A DNA stretch of 64,000 bases from Saprospiraceae bacterium (GCA_017985675.1 JAGNXB010000006.1:28669-92668), one strand, 5' to 3'. Shown: positions 27,959-36,956, counted from the stretch's first letter. Numbers and translations are program-made. The notes: generated from the letters alone by a model not told the origin.

Positions 27959-28693
27959 ATGAATAACCAAATTATGAAGCTCAGTTATCTACTAGCCATT
28001 GTTATCGTGGCGTTTTCCTGCAATACAGCTCAAGTGCAGACCCTGGACAAACTCCTTGGCAGTGCTAAAAAAGCGTTTCCACTCGGTGAAGATGAAACCG
28101 GCAAAGGTTTGAAGGAAGCGCTGGAAATTGGTGTCAGCAAAGGAGCCGATGCCCTGGCCCGACCAGACGGTTATTTCAAGAGTCCGTACAAAATCCTCTT
28201 GCCTACAGAAGCGCAGAAAGTGGTCAACAAACTCCAATCTGTACCTGGTTTTCAAGGGCTAGAGGCCGACCTTACCGAACGGCTCAACCGGGCTGCCGAG
28301 GATGCCGCGACAAAAGCCAAACCCATTTTTCTCAACGCTATCCGGCAACTCACCATCAAGGATGCCATAAATATACTGATGGGCGAAAAAAATGCTGCAA
28401 CCCAATTCCTGGTGCGCACCACACGAACGCCCTTATATGATGCGTTTCAACCGGTGATTAATGAATCCCTGGAGAAAGTGAATGCCGTATCGTTGTGGTC
28501 AACCGCATCAACAACCTATAATAAGATCCCGCTAGTCACGAAGGTCAACACAAAGCTGGACGATCACGTCACAAATAAAGCACTTGATGGACTTTTTCTC
28601 AAAATTGAGGAAGAAGAACGAAATATCCGTGCCAACCCTTTAGCGAGGACGAGTGAATTGCTCAAGAAGGTATTCTCTAAACAGGATAAATAA
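27959..28693 (+). CDS. DUF4197 family lipoprotein
   Basis: The protein begins with a lipoprotein-like signal, MNNQIMKLSYLLAIVIVAF followed by a cysteine near residue 21; the second ATG (MKLSYLL) is the likelier start. The mature part matches DUF4197: GLKEALEIGVSKGADALARP, GYFKSPYKILLPTEAQKVV, KPIFLNAIRQLTIKDAINIL, ATQFLVRTTRTPLYDAFQPV. No function is established for this domain. About 240 residues is the family's usual size. It is anchored in the envelope by prediction. Confidence 0.88.
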   Translation: MNNQIMKLSYLLAIVIVAFSCNTAQVQTLDKLLGSAKKAFPLGEDETGKGLKEALEIGVSKGADALARPDGYFKSPYKILLPTEAQKVVNKLQSVPGFQGLEADLTERLNRAAEDAATKAKPIFLNAIRQLTIKDAINILMGEKNAATQFLVRTTRTPLYDAFQPVINESLEKVNAVSLWSTASTTYNKIPLVTKVNTKLDDHVTNKALDGLFLKIEEEERNIRANPLARTSELLKKVFSKQDK

Positions 28694-28708
28694 TTAAATT
28701 TATAACGA

Positions 28709-28743
28709 TTTGGAACTAATCCCAAAACCATTTCGTATACTTG
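28709..28743 (+). promoter_or_regulatory. Candidate promoter of the RRM protein gene
   Basis: TTTG (28709-28712) and TATACTTG (28736-28743, one mismatch to TAnnTTTG) are 23 bases apart. The start site would leave a leader of about 140 bases before the ATG, with a small CACAG/CTGTG hairpin near 28773-28787. Long leaders are common in cold-inducible RNA-binding protein genes. This is a weak call. Confidence 0.3.
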
Positions 28744-28892
28744 TCGTGGCTAATGGATAAGATACACAGAAAGCTGTGATTTTGTAAGCCCCCTTAGTGG
28801 AAATCAGCTTGTACCCCCCGAATGGAAGTTGTTTGGATAAATGCTGGCTACACTCTCAACCGTGTAATTTTTTACTCATCATTAATTTTGTT

Positions 28893-29399
28893 ATGAACAT
28901 TTTTGTAGCCAAGCTCAATTTCAGGACCTCCAATGAGGATCTGCAGGCAGCTTTTGAACAGTTCGGCGAGGTAACCTCTGCCAAAGTAATTATGGATCGG
29001 GAAACTGGTCGCTCCAAAGGTTATGGTTTTGTCGAAATGGCAGACCATGAATCCGGCCGCAAGGCTGTGGATACGCTTGATGGAGCAGAGCTTGATGGTG
29101 CCACAATCGTGGTAAAAGAAGCTGAAGATCGCCCAAAACGTGAGTTCCGTCCAGGTGGCGGTGGCGGCGGAAGCCGCGGCGGAGGCGGTGGCTTCGGTGG
29201 TAACCGTGGCGGCGGAGGCGGTGGCTTCGGCGGCGGTGGTGGCTACGGCGGCGGCGGCGGCGGTGGAAGCCGTGGCGGATTCGGTGGTGGCGGCGGCGGA
29301 GGTCGCAGAGACTTCCGTTCCAGCGACAAACCACGCGGCGGTAGCGAAGAGCGTCCGAAACGTGAAGAAGATAATCGTTGGAATCGTTTTGACGACTAG
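28893..29399 (+). CDS. RNA-binding protein: single RRM with glycine-rich tail
   Basis: I start at the ATG giving MNIFVAKLNFRTSNEDLQAA; the open frame upstream lacks homology. The 168-residue protein has one RRM with RNP2 (IFVAKL) and RNP1 (KGYGFVEM), then a tail from about residue 80 with many GGGGG, GGFGG and GSRGG units, ending in a charged segment (DKPRGGSEERPKREEDNRWN). This design resembles cyanobacterial and plant cold-induced glycine-rich RNA-binding proteins and is widespread in Bacteroidota. It probably binds single-stranded RNA. It is monocistronic with a clear terminator. Confidence 0.95.
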   Translation: MNIFVAKLNFRTSNEDLQAAFEQFGEVTSAKVIMDRETGRSKGYGFVEMADHESGRKAVDTLDGAELDGATIVVKEAEDRPKREFRPGGGGGGSRGGGGGFGGNRGGGGGGFGGGGGYGGGGGGGSRGGFGGGGGGGRRDFRSSDKPRGGSEERPKREEDNRWNRFDD

Positions 29400-29420
29400 T
29401 CCTTCGATGACATTATAGCA

Positions 29421-29457
29421 GAGAAGCTCCACCTCACCGTGGGGCTTCTTTTTTTTA
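29421..29457 (+). terminator. Rho-independent terminator of the RRM gene
   Basis: A GAAGCTCC/GGGGCTTC stem with one G-T pair and a loop of about eight bases is followed by eight T residues. It lies 20 bases after the RRM stop codon and between two convergent genes. Confidence 0.8.
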
Positions 29458-29474
29458 GGGCGTACCCAGCATTT

Positions 29475-30740
29475 TCACCCAAACCTGCGTGGCGTTAATC
29501 CTTGAGCCAATGCCTGGCCCGCAAGATAACCTCCCGTCCAGGCAGCCTGAAAATTAAACCCACCAGTGATCGCATCTATATTCAATACCTCACCGGCCAG
29601 AAACAAACCAGGTATCCTCCGGGCACTAAACGACCTGAAGTCGATTTCCTTCAAGTCTACTCCACCCGCCGTCACAAATTCATCTTTGAAGGTGCTTTTA
29701 CCCGAAACGCTGAAGCAGCTATTCAAACATTGCCCTATCAATTCATTGGCTTCTTCCTTTTTTAATTCCGCCCAGTAGCGCGAAGGGGGTATCCCGGCTG
29801 CCTGCACAAATCGTTCCCACAATCGGGCGGGTAAAACGGCGGGCGCTGTATTCATCACCAGCTTCCTGGGTGACGATTCCCGTTGTTGACGAATCCAGAG
29901 GTCAAGGTCCCTTTTTTCGCCGGGAAGCCATTGAATCCGAATAGTAAACTGGTATGCCCATTCCGCCATCTGTAACGCACCCCATGCAGAAAGGCGGAGT
30001 ATAGCAGGACCGCTCAATCCCCAGTGGGTCACTAACAGTGGGCCTTCGGCTATTAATGCGACGTCGCCTTCCACACGGACAGCCGCTTTGGGCACACTCA
30101 CACCTGCTAATCCACTCAAGCGGGGATCCTTTATGTTAAATGTAAACAAAGAAGGTACCGGATCGACCATCGAAAGTCCGAGATGGCCGAGCAATTTCCA
30201 AACTGCCGGACTGCTTCCTGTAGCGATAAGCACCCTGCGGGCTACCAACCATTTCCCGCTGACTAATAATCGCCATGTATCCTCCGTCCCGGCAGGCGCC
30301 TGTATTTGTTCCAATCTGGACCCGGTAAACAGCCGAATGCCGGCATTGCGGGCACTTTGGAGCAGGCATTGTACAATGGTATCGGAGTTGTCGGTTCGGG
30401 GGAACATCCTCCCATCGGCTTCCGTTTTGAGCTGGACGCCCCGACCTTTGAACCATTCGATAGTATCAGCCGGTCCAAAGCGCATAAAGGGCCCCAGCAG
30501 TTCCCGGCTACCCCGCGGATAATTCAATATTAATTCCTTTGGTTCAAAACAGGCATGGGTCACATTGCAGCGACCGCCGCCGGAGATGCGCACTTTCTCA
30601 AGGACATCCTTGCCCCGTTCGAGGATGCCAATCTGCAAACCCGGCGCCTGCCCGGCAGCAGTGATCGCTGCAAAATAGCCTGCCGCTCCTCCACCCACGA
30701 CCAGAATATCCCAGATGGGGGGTTCCGTTCCTTGTACCAT
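29475..30740 (-). CDS. HI0933-like FAD-dependent oxidoreductase (BaiN family)
   Basis: A flavoprotein of the HI0933/BaiN family, reaction unknown. The N-terminus has the dinucleotide-binding motif ILVVGGGAAGYFAAITA, followed by RISGGGRCNVTHA. The C-terminus carries TAGGVDLKEID and GLFLAGEVLNIDAITGGFNF, both family hallmarks. I chose the ATG (421 residues) over the GTG one codon upstream. The start overlaps the stop of the AI-2E-type transporter gene (TGATG), so the two are translated together. Confidence 0.9.
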   Translation of the reverse strand: MVQGTEPPIWDILVVGGGAAGYFAAITAAGQAPGLQIGILERGKDVLEKVRISGGGRCNVTHACFEPKELILNYPRGSRELLGPFMRFGPADTIEWFKGRGVQLKTEADGRMFPRTDNSDTIVQCLLQSARNAGIRLFTGSRLEQIQAPAGTEDTWRLLVSGKWLVARRVLIATGSSPAVWKLLGHLGLSMVDPVPSLFTFNIKDPRLSGLAGVSVPKAAVRVEGDVALIAEGPLLVTHWGLSGPAILRLSAWGALQMAEWAYQFTIRIQWLPGEKRDLDLWIRQQRESSPRKLVMNTAPAVLPARLWERFVQAAGIPPSRYWAELKKEEANELIGQCLNSCFSVSGKSTFKDEFVTAGGVDLKEIDFRSFSARRIPGLFLAGEVLNIDAITGGFNFQAAWTGGYLAGQALAQGLTPRRFG

Positions 30741-31885
30741 CACAGTATGAGATCTTGCCCATTCCGATGGTCCTCCATACGGCGGGTCATTTTCTGCACG
30801 AGGCTAAACTGATTTAGGAATACACGGGCAATGACCCGCAGGACAGTATACGCCGGGATAGCCAGCACCATACCCGTCACGCCTCCAATTTTGGCGCCCA
30901 CCATGACAACGATGAAAATTTCCAGCGGATGCGCCAATACTCTGCTGCCCAGGATAAAGGGCTGGAAAATAAAATTGTCCATCAACTGAACCAGGGCAAA
31001 CGTGCCCAGCACCTTGAATAATAAGGGGCGCATTTCTGAATAAAAGTTCAGATCGAGATTGGAGGAAATCGTCATCATCACACCAAACACAGCTCCGATG
31101 ATGGGCCCTATGTAAGGAATGACATTAATGATGCCGGCAAAAAATCCAATCAGCAATGCATTTCGAACACCACTCAGCTCCAGGAAAAATGTGACTATCA
31201 TGGTGATTAGCGAAATCTGGAGCACAATACCACCGAAATAGCGCGACAGAAGATCACTCACCTCATCTATCACGTCTCTTACCTTCAAGGCATATTCTTG
31301 CGGCACCAGGCTGCTGACAAAATCTTTAAACAGGCCCTCTTCCCGCAAAAAGAAAAAGGCAATAAATATGACACTAAATAAACCAATCAATAAATTGCCG
31401 GCAAGGGCGAGAAAGGAGGTAAAAAAAGCACCAAATTTGGCCGGTTCAAACCAGGTACGCAATACGCTGATGACCTGCTCGGAAGGCGATCGGGTATCGT
31501 TGACCAATCCAATTTCTTTCAGTCGCTGATTCAGGGCTTCAAGTGGCTCTTCGAGCGATTGGGCGATAGCGACATAATTCACCTTAGAGATGGAAATAGC
31601 CTGCGCCATGATCATGGGTACAAATATCCATACCAACAGGCCGAGTATCGTAAAAAACAGGGCAAGGGTAATGGCGGCCCGGAAAGAGGGGCCCAGGGAG
31701 CGATTTTTAAAACGAATCCGTTTGAGGAGATTCATAAAGGGTGCGCCGATCATGGAAATGACCCAGGCCAACAGGATATATGTGACGATGTCAGCAAAAA
31801 AATAGACTACTAAACTGATCAGAATCAAGGAGGCGATAAGTGCGATAGTCCGGCCTTGTTTAAGCGTAAGCCACCATTTATTCAT
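30740..31885 (-). CDS. AI-2E family transporter (PerM/YdiK-like permease)
   Basis: An inner-membrane protein of 381 residues with seven to eight predicted helices. The pattern is typical of the AI-2E exporter family: two N-terminal helices, a long cytoplasmic or periplasmic segment (about residues 90-150), then ISLITMIVTFFLELSGV, GIINVIPYIGPIIGAVFGVM and VMVGAKIGGVTGMVLAIPAY. Members include autoinducer exporters, sodium/proton antiporters and uncharacterised permeases, so the substrate cannot be named. It overlaps the downstream flavoprotein gene. Confidence 0.88.
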   Translation of the reverse strand: MNKWWLTLKQGRTIALIASLILISLVVYFFADIVTYILLAWVISMIGAPFMNLLKRIRFKNRSLGPSFRAAITLALFFTILGLLVWIFVPMIMAQAISISKVNYVAIAQSLEEPLEALNQRLKEIGLVNDTRSPSEQVISVLRTWFEPAKFGAFFTSFLALAGNLLIGLFSVIFIAFFFLREEGLFKDFVSSLVPQEYALKVRDVIDEVSDLLSRYFGGIVLQISLITMIVTFFLELSGVRNALLIGFFAGIINVIPYIGPIIGAVFGVMMTISSNLDLNFYSEMRPLLFKVLGTFALVQLMDNFIFQPFILGSRVLAHPLEIFIVVMVGAKIGGVTGMVLAIPAYTVLRVIARVFLNQFSLVQKMTRRMEDHRNGQDLIL

Positions 31886-32014
31886 ACGGCGAAGGTAAGA
31901 AGGAATTGGAGAGCTGCGGAGGTGGTCAATGGACTAAAAACAACCAAATGGAACTTCATGCCCTTTTTATGAGTTAGGGTTATATCATTTAAGAAGATTT
32001 AAAGGGTTAAATGG

Positions 32015-32080
32015 CTTTGTATTTTTAGGATACAAGGTACTATCGGGGTCGTTCCGCAACAGCGACCCCGATTTTATTTT
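32015..32080 (+). terminator. Plus-strand terminator with a second hairpin, no plus-strand gene before it
   Basis: A perfect ten-pair stem, ATCGGGGTCG/CGACCCCGAT (32042-32072), is followed by TTTATTTT on the plus strand. A second stem, CTTTGTAT/ATACAAGG, lies just before it (32015-32037). On the minus strand the large hairpin directly follows the queG stop but has no T-tract after it. The canonical terminator direction is therefore plus, where no protein gene precedes it. It may end a small RNA, or simply limit antisense transcription into queG. Confidence 0.5.
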
Positions 32081-33039
32081 GCACCTCCTGTGTCCTTATC
32101 TACGCCAGCACCAGACTGCAAAAAACGAATATTTCGGCGGAGCCCTGTCAGGCCGGTACGCCGGACTGGAGAGCGGCTAAACAAGTGATTAAATACTTCA
32201 TCGGTACATTCTTCCCATGCTGATGCAGACATGTGCAATAAATCCGGGTGAGGGTCAAACGCGGGTTCGTTGTGCCTGCTTGCAAATCGGTTCCAGGGGC
32301 ATACCTCCTGACAAATATCACAACCAAACATCCAGCCTTCCATTTTGCCTTGAAAGACCCCAGGAATGGCGTCGCGCAATTCAATGGTGAGGTATGAAAT
32401 GCATTTAGACGCATCAAGAGAATACCCTGCGGGTGATATGGCGTCTGTGGGGCAGGCATCGATACAGCGCCGGCAAGTGCCGCAGTGATCGCGTATGGGT
32501 GGATCGGGCGCAAAAGCGAGGTCAATTATCAGCTCTGCCAGGAAAAAATAACTGCCTGCTTTGGGATGGATGAGCAAGGTGTGTTTGCCTACCCACCCTA
32601 CCCCGGACCGTCGTGCCCAGTCGCGTTCCAGCACTGGGGCGGAGTCCACAAAAACCCTTCCTTCCACGGGACCATACGTATCACGTATCCACGCGAGTAA
32701 GGATTTTAATCTTTTGCGGAGGACATGGTGGTAATCTTCACCGTAAGCGTACTGACTGATTTTTGGAGCTTCGGGATCGGCTGGTTTGTCCGGATTGTGG
32801 TAATTAAAAGCCAGGCTAATGACGGTGCGCGCGCCGGGCACCAATTGGGTAGGATCGATGCGCAGATCGAAGTGATTGGCCATATAGGCCATTTGGCCTT
32901 GTTTACCCTGGTTGAGCCAGTCTTCGAGTCGGCGGGCTTCCTCTTCCATACGCTCCGCTTTTGCCACACCGCATTGAAAAAAGCCCAAGGTGGCAGCCTG
33001 AGCTTTTAATGCAGTGGAATCAAAAAATGGAGCAGGCAT
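32074..33039 (-). CDS. queG: Epoxyqueuosine reductase
   Basis: QueG reduces epoxyqueuosine to queuosine, the last step in making this tRNA wobble base, using cobalamin and two 4Fe-4S clusters in the cytoplasm. The cluster motifs are plain: DHCGTCRRCIDACPTDAI around residues 185-202 and FGCDICQEVCPWN around 238-250. The N-terminal part holds the cobalamin-binding domain (LVPGARTVISLAFNYH; SGVGWVGKHTLLIHPKAGS). The 321-residue length is standard. A TACCTTTG box lies about 22 bases upstream of the start. Confidence 0.96.
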   Translation of the reverse strand: MPAPFFDSTALKAQAATLGFFQCGVAKAERMEEEARRLEDWLNQGKQGQMAYMANHFDLRIDPTQLVPGARTVISLAFNYHNPDKPADPEAPKISQYAYGEDYHHVLRKRLKSLLAWIRDTYGPVEGRVFVDSAPVLERDWARRSGVGWVGKHTLLIHPKAGSYFFLAELIIDLAFAPDPPIRDHCGTCRRCIDACPTDAISPAGYSLDASKCISYLTIELRDAIPGVFQGKMEGWMFGCDICQEVCPWNRFASRHNEPAFDPHPDLLHMSASAWEECTDEVFNHLFSRSPVRRTGLTGLRRNIRFLQSGAGVDKDTGGAK

Positions 33040-33061
33040 GAAAGGGTATTTGACCTTGGAC

Positions 33062-33069
33062 CAAAGGTA
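33062..33069 (-). promoter_or_regulatory. Candidate -7 box of queG
   Basis: The minus strand reads TACCTTTG, matching TAnnTTTG, and would start transcription about 15 bases before the queG ATG. No clear -33 TTG is seen at the right spacing. Confidence 0.35.
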
Positions 33070-33206
33070 TACATGTGCCTGGAATAAAAGCGCGTCCTAA
33101 GTTATGCAAATCATCTGCCCCAGTTATGGAGATCAATATTTATTGTGCTTTAAATCACAGAATAGCACTAGGTGCACAATCACCTTTACATACAAAATCC
33201 ACTACA

Positions 33207-34919
33207 ATGAAACGGTTCTGTATTTTAACAACAGCGTGTATTTTGACGTTGAATAGCTGGGGGCAATTACCCCAAACCGATTGGGCATTTCGGATCGGTG
33301 GAGATGATTTGATCCTGACCCAGGGGTTGCAGGTCGATCCGGAAGGAAATACCATACTGGCTGGTCAGTTCACAAAAAATATTGATGTTGATCCCGGCTC
33401 CGGTATCAAAAACCTGATTTCTGAGGGGAATTATGATTGTTTTGTCAGCAAGTATGATCCTAATGGCGATCTGATTTGGGCTAAGCGATATGGCGGTAGT
33501 TCGTATGATGATATTTCGGCCATGCACACCGACGCACAAGGCAATATTTTTCTAACAGGCATCTTTGGGGAAACGGTCGATTTTAATCCTGGTGGTGGAA
33601 CGTTGTACAAAACGTCCGCAGGTTTGGCAGATATCTATTTACTCAAACTCGATGCAGAGGGTAATTTCGCATGGGCAAAACATTTTGGCGGAATGAATTA
33701 CGACGGACCACGAAGTGTGTTTGTGGATGCCGCTGGAAGTATTTATTTGACTGGTTATTTTGGCGATGGCGCTGATTTTGACCCGGGGGCCGGTTCGTAT
33801 ATTTTGCAAAGCCAGGGCGGTGCGGATGCCTTTGTCATGAAACTATCTTCCGCCGGCAACCCTGCATGGGTAAAACAACTAGGAGGCCCGGAAGATGTCA
33901 TTGGCTATAATATAGCGGCGGATGATAACGGCAATGTGTATTCCACCGGTATTTTTAAAGGTACCGTTGATTTGGATCCGGGAACGACGACGAATTTTAA
34001 AACGGCTGTTGGTAGTTGGGATACGTATATCAGTAAATTAAACGCCAGTGGAAATATTGTATGGGCGCGCCAAATAAGTGGAATGGACGATGAGATTTGT
34101 AATAGCATGGTCATTGATCCATCTAATAATATTTTATTGGCCGGCTATTTTTTTGGAACTGCAGATCTTGATCCGGGTGCAGGCATTTATCCCGTCACAT
34201 CCAAGGGCGATTATGATGGATTTGTGATTAAAATAAATGCACAGGGTCAATTATTGTGGGATTATCCTATTCACAATCTCCTGAACGTAATTCCGGAAGT
34301 CGCTGCAGTGGATACCAGTGGCAACCTTGTAGTGATGGGACGATTTGTAGACGAGGTTGATTTTTCTAAAGACACGTTAAATCCGCTCCAATTGACCAGT
34401 GTCGGCGGGCAGGATATTTTTTGGTTAAACATATCAACGGATGGCACTTTTAAATGGGCCAGCACCATCGGTAGTGTGGACCATGATGGCGGAGCGGATT
34501 TTGGGTTAGCCCTCGATCACGAAGGGAATATATACAGTTCGGCGTGGATACGGGCTGCCATTGATGCAGACCCCGGGCCTGATTCGATTATTTTGCCTTC
34601 CTCTGCACCGTTGTGGGATATTTTTGTGTCCAAAATGCATGAAGTCACTTCAGGTATTATTCCCATTAACCACCCACTGGATATCCTCATTGCCCCAAAT
34701 CCGACGAGTGGCACATTCACCATGGATATGGGTACAATTACTGATCCAATTACCGTAAATATTTATAATGCAGCAGGGCAACCCTTGTATGTCGCTACCT
34801 TTGAAGGAGGGGGTAAATACGAAATAAATATCCCGAATGCAGGTGGGCCGCATTATCTGAAAGTGGTATTACAAAATGGTCAGTCGATGATAAAAAAAAT
34901 CATCCTCATTCCGCGTTAA
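33207..34919 (+). CDS. SBBP-type beta-propeller protein with T9SS C-terminal sorting domain
   Basis: The start giving MKRFCILTTACILTLNSWGQ provides a signal peptide; upstream in-frame codons are ignored. The 570-residue protein consists of repeated units such as NIFLTGIFGETVDFNPGGGT, SIYLTGYFGDGADFDPGAGS and NVYSTGIFKGTVDLDPGTTT, each with a TG-F-G-xVDxDPG core, like SBBP repeats that build a beta-propeller. The last 80 residues are a type A T9SS domain (IAPNPTSGTFTMDMG, then KIILIPR), so it should cross the outer membrane and be released or surface-attached. The cargo role is unknown. Confidence 0.88.
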   Translation: MKRFCILTTACILTLNSWGQLPQTDWAFRIGGDDLILTQGLQVDPEGNTILAGQFTKNIDVDPGSGIKNLISEGNYDCFVSKYDPNGDLIWAKRYGGSSYDDISAMHTDAQGNIFLTGIFGETVDFNPGGGTLYKTSAGLADIYLLKLDAEGNFAWAKHFGGMNYDGPRSVFVDAAGSIYLTGYFGDGADFDPGAGSYILQSQGGADAFVMKLSSAGNPAWVKQLGGPEDVIGYNIAADDNGNVYSTGIFKGTVDLDPGTTTNFKTAVGSWDTYISKLNASGNIVWARQISGMDDEICNSMVIDPSNNILLAGYFFGTADLDPGAGIYPVTSKGDYDGFVIKINAQGQLLWDYPIHNLLNVIPEVAAVDTSGNLVVMGRFVDEVDFSKDTLNPLQLTSVGGQDIFWLNISTDGTFKWASTIGSVDHDGGADFGLALDHEGNIYSSAWIRAAIDADPGPDSIILPSSAPLWDIFVSKMHEVTSGIIPINHPLDILIAPNPTSGTFTMDMGTITDPITVNIYNAAGQPLYVATFEGGGKYEINIPNAGGPHYLKVVLQNGQSMIKKIILIPR

Positions 34920-35004
34920 TGGCATGATAATACAGAAGCGTGGAAAAATAAAGAATTAGCAGGTGCTTAAATGTTGACCGATGGGGCCTAGTCTAATCGT
35001 GAAA

Positions 35005-35044
35005 AAGATAGGGGTATTTGTGCAAATGCCCCTATCTTGTTTTA
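35005..35044 (+). terminator. Rho-independent terminator between T9SS protein and FNT channel genes
   Basis: Two arms of about 16 bases (AAGATAGGGGTATTTG and CAAATGCCCCTATCTT, one G-T pair) are separated by only two bases and followed by GTTTT. The stem must open at its tip to form a loop. It ends transcription of the upstream secreted-protein gene. Confidence 0.75.
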
Positions 35045-35095
35045 ACATAAGGAAGGCAAGCAGTACACAATATTTGAGATTTAAAAACGATAAGT

Positions 35096-35905
35096 ATGAC
35101 CAATTCGACACCATTATTTGGGGATGCCTATCTGCCAAAAGAAATTGCGCACCGGGTAGAACACCTGGGTGTAGCCAAAGCTAATATGGATGCCTTTACT
35201 TTACTGCTTCTGGCTATACTTGCCGGCGCATTTATATCCCTCGGTGCCTTGTTTTATACGGTGGTCATGACGGGTTCCGAACTGGGATTTGGCGTGACCC
35301 GATTTATAGGCGGACTGGCTTTTTGTTTGGGCCTGGTGTTAGTGGTCATTGGCGGGGCCGAATTGTTTACAGGAAATAATTTACTGGCTATGGCCTGGGC
35401 AAGTCGGCTGATCAGTACCAGAGCATTGCTGCGCAACTGGCTCATCGTTTATGCGGGCAATGTGATAGGATGCCTGGGCACGGTGGTGCTGGTATCCTGG
35501 GCGGGCATTGGAAACATGCAGGAAGGTCAGGTGGGCGAAATGGCCATACGTATAGCGGATGGCAAAGAAAATCTTTCGTTTCTGGCCACCTTTAGCCGTG
35601 GCATTCTATGCAATGCGCTGGTATGCCTCGCGGTGTGGTTAGCGATGGGTGGCCGCACTTTGACGGATAAATTTCTGGCTATTCTTTTGCCAATCAGCGC
35701 GTTTGTGACGATGGGCTTCGAGCACTCGATTGCCAACTGGTTTTTTCTACCTTATGCATTGGTACTTGACAGTTCAGGTCAGATCACTTTTGAAGGTGCG
35801 GCGATAAACATAATTGCTTCGACACTGGGTAATATTGTTGGGGGAACATTGTTGGTTGCAGGGGTGTATTGGGTGGCATTTTTGAGGAAGTCGAGTAGTC
35901 GATGA
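35096..35905 (+). CDS. Formate/nitrite transporter (FNT) family channel
   Basis: FNT proteins are pentameric inner-membrane channels for formate, nitrite, hydrosulfide or related anions. The 269-residue protein has six hydrophobic segments and the family motifs GGAELFTGNNLLAMAWAS and FVTMGFEHSIANWFFLPYAL, where the conserved histidine of the pore lies. Also seen is RNWLIVYAGNVIGC. No formate or nitrite enzyme gene is adjacent, so the substrate is open. Its C-terminus (LRKSSSR) runs directly into a repeat element. Confidence 0.92.
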   Translation: MTNSTPLFGDAYLPKEIAHRVEHLGVAKANMDAFTLLLLAILAGAFISLGALFYTVVMTGSELGFGVTRFIGGLAFCLGLVLVVIGGAELFTGNNLLAMAWASRLISTRALLRNWLIVYAGNVIGCLGTVVLVSWAGIGNMQEGQVGEMAIRIADGKENLSFLATFSRGILCNALVCLAVWLAMGGRTLTDKFLAILLPISAFVTMGFEHSIANWFFLPYALVLDSSGQITFEGAAINIIASTLGNIVGGTLLVAGVYWVAFLRKSSSR

Positions 35906-35923
35906 GGTGAGGAGTGGAGGAGA

Positions 35924-36206
35924 TTGAGGTTGAAGTTGAGGTTGAGGTTGAGGCTGAGGTTGAGGTTGAGGCTGAGGCTGAGGTTGAGGCTGAGGCTGAG
36001 GTTGAGGTTGAGGAATAAGTTCTGGGTTCTTTGTTCTGGGTTCTTTTGGGATTTTTTGTTCTGGGTTCTTTGTTCTGGGTTCTTTCTGGGCCTATCCAGA
36101 CACTGGATCCGAGAAGTGCATCCCGAAACCTGCTGGAGGTTACACACGTCTGGAGACGTCGGGATAGGGGTATCCGGTCGGGAGACCAGAACCAGCGAGG
36201 TTTATG
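35924..36206 (+). repeat. Intergenic hairpin-array element, copy A
   Basis: Three blocks in order: a GAGGTT/GAGGCT hexamer microsatellite (about 35930-36015); a TTCTGGGTTCTTTG reiterated tract (about 36021-36090); and a conserved module with a row of short hairpins. These are AACCT..AGGTT (36127-36141), ACGTC-TGGA-GACGT (36146-36159), GGATA-GGGG-TATCC (36162-36175) and GGTC-GGGA-GACC (36176-36187). It ends with GAACCAGCGAGG. The same three blocks recur near 37.0 and 39.4 kb in the same orientation. The element starts within 20 bases of the FNT gene stop. Confidence 0.85.
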
Positions 36207-36218
36207 GGTGATATTTTC

Positions 36219-36824
36219 CTATAGTTTTTTCAATTTATGCGAATTATTTAGCCCTTTCCATAATAATACAAGGCCAGCTATTCCTATAATATACAAAGGT
36301 CTTTGTCCAGAACTGGATAGCATGGTTAATAAGGAAATACTTAATAATAATGCCCCTCCATACAAATGCCAGTTATTTTTATTTTGTTTTGCATCCTTAT
36401 CAGCATTCCATTTTAATACCTGGTCCATAACTTTATCTTTAGGGTAAATATCTAATCGAATCTTTTCCAATATTTCTTCTTCGGAATAATTTTCGTCTAG
36501 TAGTTTCTCAACTTCTTTTCGAGCCTCATGATTTAAGTCATTGATGCCTTTAGTATGTAAGGCTGGAATGAAATCATCATGTAATGCTGATAATTCATTC
36601 AGCGTTTTGAGTGATTTGTTATCTAATATACAAGACTTGATTTCAGCCATGTAGTTGTTATATATGTCTCTTATTGTTTGATCCACAAGTTTTTCAAGCT
36701 CATATTTGCTAATTTTAAATTCATCGATCAACCTAGTATCACCAGCAACTTGCTCAAAGGATGCTCCCTCAATAATTCTTTTGTAAAGCACCTCTAAACT
36801 GTTTATTTTTTCTGAATATTTCAT
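36219..36824 (-). CDS. Hypothetical membrane-anchored protein
   Basis: I do not recognise this 201-residue protein. The first 145 residues are hydrophilic, acidic and helical (VLYKRIIEGASFEQVAGDTR; ELEKLVDQTIRDIYNNYMAE; EARKEVEKLLDENYSEEEIL). Two membrane helices then occur at about 150-168 (WHLYGGALLLSISLLTM) and 176-192 (LYIIGIAGLVLLWKGL), with a basic tail. It would sit in the inner membrane with a large cytoplasmic domain. A TAAATTTG box lies 44 bases upstream of the start. Its codon use is AT-rich. Copies A and B of the repeat element bracket it, so it may be a recent arrival. Confidence 0.75.
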   Translation of the reverse strand: MKYSEKINSLEVLYKRIIEGASFEQVAGDTRLIDEFKISKYELEKLVDQTIRDIYNNYMAEIKSCILDNKSLKTLNELSALHDDFIPALHTKGINDLNHEARKEVEKLLDENYSEEEILEKIRLDIYPKDKVMDQVLKWNADKDAKQNKNNWHLYGGALLLSISLLTMLSSSGQRPLYIIGIAGLVLLWKGLNNSHKLKKL

Positions 36825-36867
36825 TTGTCGTTGATTCTTTTAGTTAGGATTAGTTTACTACAATAAA

Positions 36868-36875
36868 CAAATTTA
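36868..36875 (-). promoter_or_regulatory. Candidate -7 box of the hypothetical membrane protein gene
   Basis: The minus strand reads TAAATTTG, a full TAnnTTTG match, placed to give a leader of about 37 bases. No clear -33 TTG is present. Confidence 0.35.
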
Positions 36876-36956
36876 CGTATTTTATTAACCATGCTCCACT
36901 TAAGTATCAAATCCATAACCTACTTTGTATAACCCAAAAGTGAGACCAGGCGGTAG

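Noticed and set aside
28872..29432. Long alanine/threonine-rich and histidine/arginine-rich frames opposite the RRM gene
   Set aside because: They are shadows of the glycine-codon-rich tail (GGN codons read in other frames). The RRM frame is the real gene.
35924..36211. Open frame encoding an RLRLRL... repeat protein (and QPQPQP/LNLNLS on the other strand)
   Set aside because: It is the GAGGTT hexamer microsatellite read in frame. The same happens in the other copies on both strands, and nothing outside the repeat is conserved as protein.
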